NCBI RefSeq assembly: GCF_000430765.1
Contig: NZ_KE387239.1
Coordinates: 1 to 64,000 of the forward strand
Reading direction: 5' to 3'
Length of the DNA: 64,000 nt
Origin: Peribacillus kribbensis DSM 17871
Lineage (GTDB): Bacteria > Bacillota > Bacilli > Bacillales > DSM-1321
Shown here: one piece after another, positions 61,470 through 64,000 of the stretch
Numbering within the stretch: the stretch's first letter is position 1
How the letters are laid out: each line of letters starts with the position of its first letter
Made by a program: the position numbers and the translations under genes
Notes under the pieces: model-generated
Databases searched by the model: none
Seen by the model: the letters and a program-made list of their open reading frames with translations, nothing else
Told to the model about the DNA's origin: nothing

Positions 61470-62666
61470 ATGAAAAAAAGCATTTTAATAGCTGTTTATG
61501 ATATGGAGATCGGCGGTATTGAAAGAAGCTTGATAAATATGCTCGAAAGTTTTAACTATGATAATTATGAAGTTGACTTACTTATTTTTAATCATACAGG
61601 GGATTTCTTAAAGCTTATACCCGGTCAAGTTAACATTCTTCCTCAAGTCGCTCAATATTCTATTTTTAGAAAATCTATTTATCAATGTGTTCAGGAAGGT
61701 CACGTTTCTCTTGCCCTAGTTAGAGTGCTGAGTAAATTTATGGGCAACTTTAAGGCGACCTTCAGAAGATTAGAAGAGGATTCGGGCTATATGCAGATGC
61801 AGCTTGCCTTAAAATATGCATCTGCATTTTTACCTCGCGTCAAAAAAGAGTACGACGTAGTTATCAGTTATGCCTGGCCACACGATATATTGGCTAAAAA
61901 GGTGAAAGCCCATAAGAAAATAGCATGGATTCATACAGATTACAGTAAATTAGAAATTGATAATAAGATTGATTATAGGATTTGGGACAGGTTCGATTAT
62001 ATTGCTTCAGTTTCTCAAGAATGCACCAATTCTTTTCTGAAAATGTATCCAGATCTAAAAAAGAGGATAGTGTTGATTGAAAATATTACATCTCCTGAAT
62101 TTATAAAGAAAAGGGCTTTTGATACAGTGGTTTTTAGCAATCCAGAAAATTCCTTCCGGATCCTTTCTGTAGGGCGTCTTTCATATGTCAAAGGGTTTGA
62201 CCTTGCGGTTAAATCTCTAAAAATTCTTTATGATAGAGGCTTTACAAATATTAAATGGTACGTCATAGGATATGGTGGATATGAAAACGAATTAGAGGAA
62301 TTGATATCACAGCATAATATGCAAAATAGCTTCATCTTATTAGGAAAAAAGACAAATCCTTATCCTTATATGAAATTATGTGATATATATGTGCAGCCTT
62401 CTAGATACGAAGGGAAGGCTGTAACCGTAACAGAGGCAAAAATCTTAGGCAAGCCGGTTCTGATTACAAACTATCCTACAGCTAAAAGTCAGATTAACGA
62501 TGGCGTCGATGGATTTATCTGTAAACTAAGCCCTGAAGATCTAGCAAATAGTATTGAGTCACTCTATCTAGATGAAGATAAAAGGAAATCAGTTGTAAGT
62601 AATATAAAGCAAGTTGACTATAGTAATTCCGAAGAATTAGAGAAACTGTACGCTATTATAAAATAA
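61470..62666 (+). CDS. Glycosyltransferase family 4
   Basis: A 398-residue GT4 enzyme. ILIAVYDMEIGGIERSLINM, SVGRLSYVKGFDLAVKSLKI and the donor motif QPSRYEGKAVTVTEAKILGK PVL are clear. The start follows GAAAGGAATTATGC. It adds a sugar to the repeat unit. Confidence 0.9.
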   Translation: MKKSILIAVYDMEIGGIERSLINMLESFNYDNYEVDLLIFNHTGDFLKLIPGQVNILPQVAQYSIFRKSIYQCVQEGHVSLALVRVLSKFMGNFKATFRRLEEDSGYMQMQLALKYASAFLPRVKKEYDVVISYAWPHDILAKKVKAHKKIAWIHTDYSKLEIDNKIDYRIWDRFDYIASVSQECTNSFLKMYPDLKKRIVLIENITSPEFIKKRAFDTVVFSNPENSFRILSVGRLSYVKGFDLAVKSLKILYDRGFTNIKWYVIGYGGYENELEELISQHNMQNSFILLGKKTNPYPYMKLCDIYVQPSRYEGKAVTVTEAKILGKPVLITNYPTAKSQINDGVDGFICKLSPEDLANSIESLYLDEDKRKSVVSNIKQVDYSNSEELEKLYAIIK

Positions 62667-62696
62667 TGCCGAAAAGAAAGAAGGGAGGGGTATTAA

Positions 62697-63728
62697 ATAG
62701 GAAATAAAGTTAGTGTAATTATCCCTGTATATAACGCAGAGCAATATTTACCTGCTTGTATTGAATCTCTTATTAACCAAAGCCTCAATGAGTGTGAGTT
62801 TATTTTCGTTAATGACGGATCAATAGATGATAGTGAAAAAGTAATTAATGAATATAGACAAAAAGACAGCAGAATTCTGCTAATAAACCAGGAGAATCAG
62901 GGAGTTAGTGCGGCAAGAAACCATGGATTGGAGCTGGCAGGTGGTGAGTATGTTGGATTCGTTGATGCTGATGATTATGTAGAAGAGAGTATGTATGAAA
63001 TTCTACATAATGCTGCCCAAAAAGATAATTGTGACATTGTGTTATCTAATCTCAAGGGAAGAGTGGACGGTCGTTCTCATGTGACCAAATATAAATTTCC
63101 AGCAGGTATCACTCTGGATAGAAGCTTTATAAAAAGAGAAGTTCTTCCCTACTTAATTAAGGAGGATAACTTAAATAGTGTATGCAATAAGCTTTTTAAA
63201 AGAGATTTAATTCAAGAGTTTGAGATTAGATTCCCTGTTGGAGTTCCTCTTGGTGAGGATGGAATATTTAACCTTATGTTCTTTAATAAGGCCGGTAAGA
63301 TGAAATATATTGATAGTGCGGGCTATTTCTATAGAGAAGTGACCGGCAGTGCGACTCGTGATTTAAACGGAAAAGACTATTTTTACAGAGCGCTAGAAGT
63401 CTATAGGATGGACCTTAAAGAGTTGAGTGACATCGAAATTCAGCCAGAGTTAATCCAACAATTTAAGCAAAGAAAGCTGATAAAAAATGTATTGTCTTTT
63501 ATACATCTATATTTAGAGCCATCTAATAAAATTAGCTTATTTAAAAGTTACAGATATATAAAGAATATGCTCAGCTCCCGAGAAGTTCAGAAGGCCCTTC
63601 CTATGTATTGTGAGGTAAGTCATTCTTCTTTGGGCCGTTATGAAAGATTTGTTCTCAACATGATGATAAAGAAATCATTTATTGGATTATACTGGGCAGC
63701 TGCGTACAGTAGATTTAGAAATAAATAG
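62697..63728 (+). CDS. Glycosyltransferase family 2 with apparent ATA start
   Basis: A GT-A enzyme of about 343 residues: NKVSVIIPVYNAEQYLPACI ESLINQSL, FIFVNDGSIDDSE, GVSAARNHGLELAGGEYVGF VDADDY. It resembles the EpsH/EpsJ group. The frame opens just after a TAA at 62694, and no ATG, GTG or TTG occurs in frame until 62928, inside the catalytic domain. ATA at 62697 lies six to seven bases after GGGAGGGG, exactly where a start codon belongs. So either ATA is used, or an ATG has mutated or been misread. Confidence 0.85.
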   Translation: MGNKVSVIIPVYNAEQYLPACIESLINQSLNECEFIFVNDGSIDDSEKVINEYRQKDSRILLINQENQGVSAARNHGLELAGGEYVGFVDADDYVEESMYEILHNAAQKDNCDIVLSNLKGRVDGRSHVTKYKFPAGITLDRSFIKREVLPYLIKEDNLNSVCNKLFKRDLIQEFEIRFPVGVPLGEDGIFNLMFFNKAGKMKYIDSAGYFYREVTGSATRDLNGKDYFYRALEVYRMDLKELSDIEIQPELIQQFKQRKLIKNVLSFIHLYLEPSNKISLFKSYRYIKNMLSSREVQKALPMYCEVSHSSLGRYERFVLNMMIKKSFIGLYWAAAYSRFRNK

Positions 63729-63739
63729 TGTGGGGGAAA

Positions 63740-64000
63740 ATGATAACAATGAAAATTATGATGTTTGCTCACGGTGGTAGTTTAAATCGCGGATGTGAAG
63801 CTATTGTTCGGTCATCCACAAATATTTTAAAAGAGAACATGAGGGATGTGAAGGTCTATCTTGCCTCTGATAAACCTGATACAGACCGAATTATTAACAA
63901 GTTGGATGGCATTTACGACGGGTCAAACAGTACGATAAAAAAATACTCAATACCATGGTTTATTTCTTCGTTCAAAGTGAAGCTTTTTAAAGATGAATCT
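63740..64000 (+). CDS. Polysaccharide pyruvyl transferase family protein (5' part)
   Basis: The first 87 codons of a gene cut by the window edge. KIMMFAHGGSLNRGCEAIVR is the N-terminal signature of pyruvyl transferases such as EpsI and EpsO, which attach pyruvate ketals to exopolysaccharide. ATG at 63740 follows GTGGGGGAAA; ATG at 63749 is an alternative. Confidence 0.82.
   Translation, partial: MITMKIMMFAHGGSLNRGCEAIVRSSTNILKENMRDVKVYLASDKPDTDRIINKLDGIYDGSNSTIKKYSIPWFISSFKVKLFKDES

Overview
The window looks like a chromosome segment of a motile, spore-forming Bacillaceae species (Firmicutes). Gene order matches the Bacillus subtilis degSU-comF-flgM-flgK-fliW-csrA-hag-flaG-fliS-fliT-hpf block, starts are often TTG or GTG behind strong AGGAGG sites, and SigD, SigB and CcpA-type sites are readable. 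No rRNA, tRNA, CRISPR array or prophage was seen.

Layout. 1-300: end of an IS256-family element. 0.3-9.7 kb: accessory sugar region with a CUT1 ABC transporter and GH2 hydrolase under a cre site and possible ROK-type operators, a divergent frameshifted GH43 gene, a DUF2809 gene, and a graveyard of ABC-transporter and EAL-domain fragments among intergenic repeats. 9.7-13.6 kb: a ROK regulator, a small unknown gene, an LCP cell-wall ligase and a YigZ protein. 14.2-21.4 kb: degS-degU, a broken S66 carboxypeptidase gene bracketed by 20-bp periodic arrays, fakB, comFA-comFC (no comFB) and yvyF. 21.5-34.3 kb: flagellar late genes. This block is rearranged: after hag comes a glycosyltransferase, then relics of a second hag-glycosyltransferase unit, then fliD in inverted orientation upstream of flaG, while a decayed fliD scar remains at the ancestral flaG-fliS position. 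34.4-40 kb: a c-di-GMP-I riboswitch ahead of a giant secreted repeat protein. 40.4-41 kb: hpf with a SigB-like promoter.

41.1-48.2 kb: a complete lasso-peptide cluster of the paeninodin/pseudomycoidin type: cyclase, a 44-residue precursor gene, HPr-kinase-like tailoring kinase, PqqD-like RRE, B2 protease, nucleotidyltransferase and ABC exporter. 48.2-64 kb: an eps-type biofilm exopolysaccharide operon (epsA, B, EAR RNA, C, galU, D, F, G, L, M, N, further glycosyltransferases and a pyruvyltransferase), continuing past the window edge. A SinR-family repressor gene sits inside the operon.

The unifying signal is a SinR-type palindrome, GTTCTTTATAAAGAAC. It occurs in front of the lasso cluster, exactly inside the -35/-10 spacer of the eps promoter, again (GTTCTTTATTTAGAAC) next to the epsA ribosome-binding site, and once more between epsB and the EAR RNA. 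I infer that lasso-peptide production is wired into the motile-to-biofilm switch together with exopolysaccharide, and that the repressor encoded in the operon closes a feedback loop. The same window holds DegSU, SigD-driven flagella, CsrA/FliW control of flagellin and a c-di-GMP-controlled surface protein, so nearly the whole motility/sessility decision is represented. The other unexplained structures are three families of degenerate intergenic arrays, two of them with a 20-bp period.
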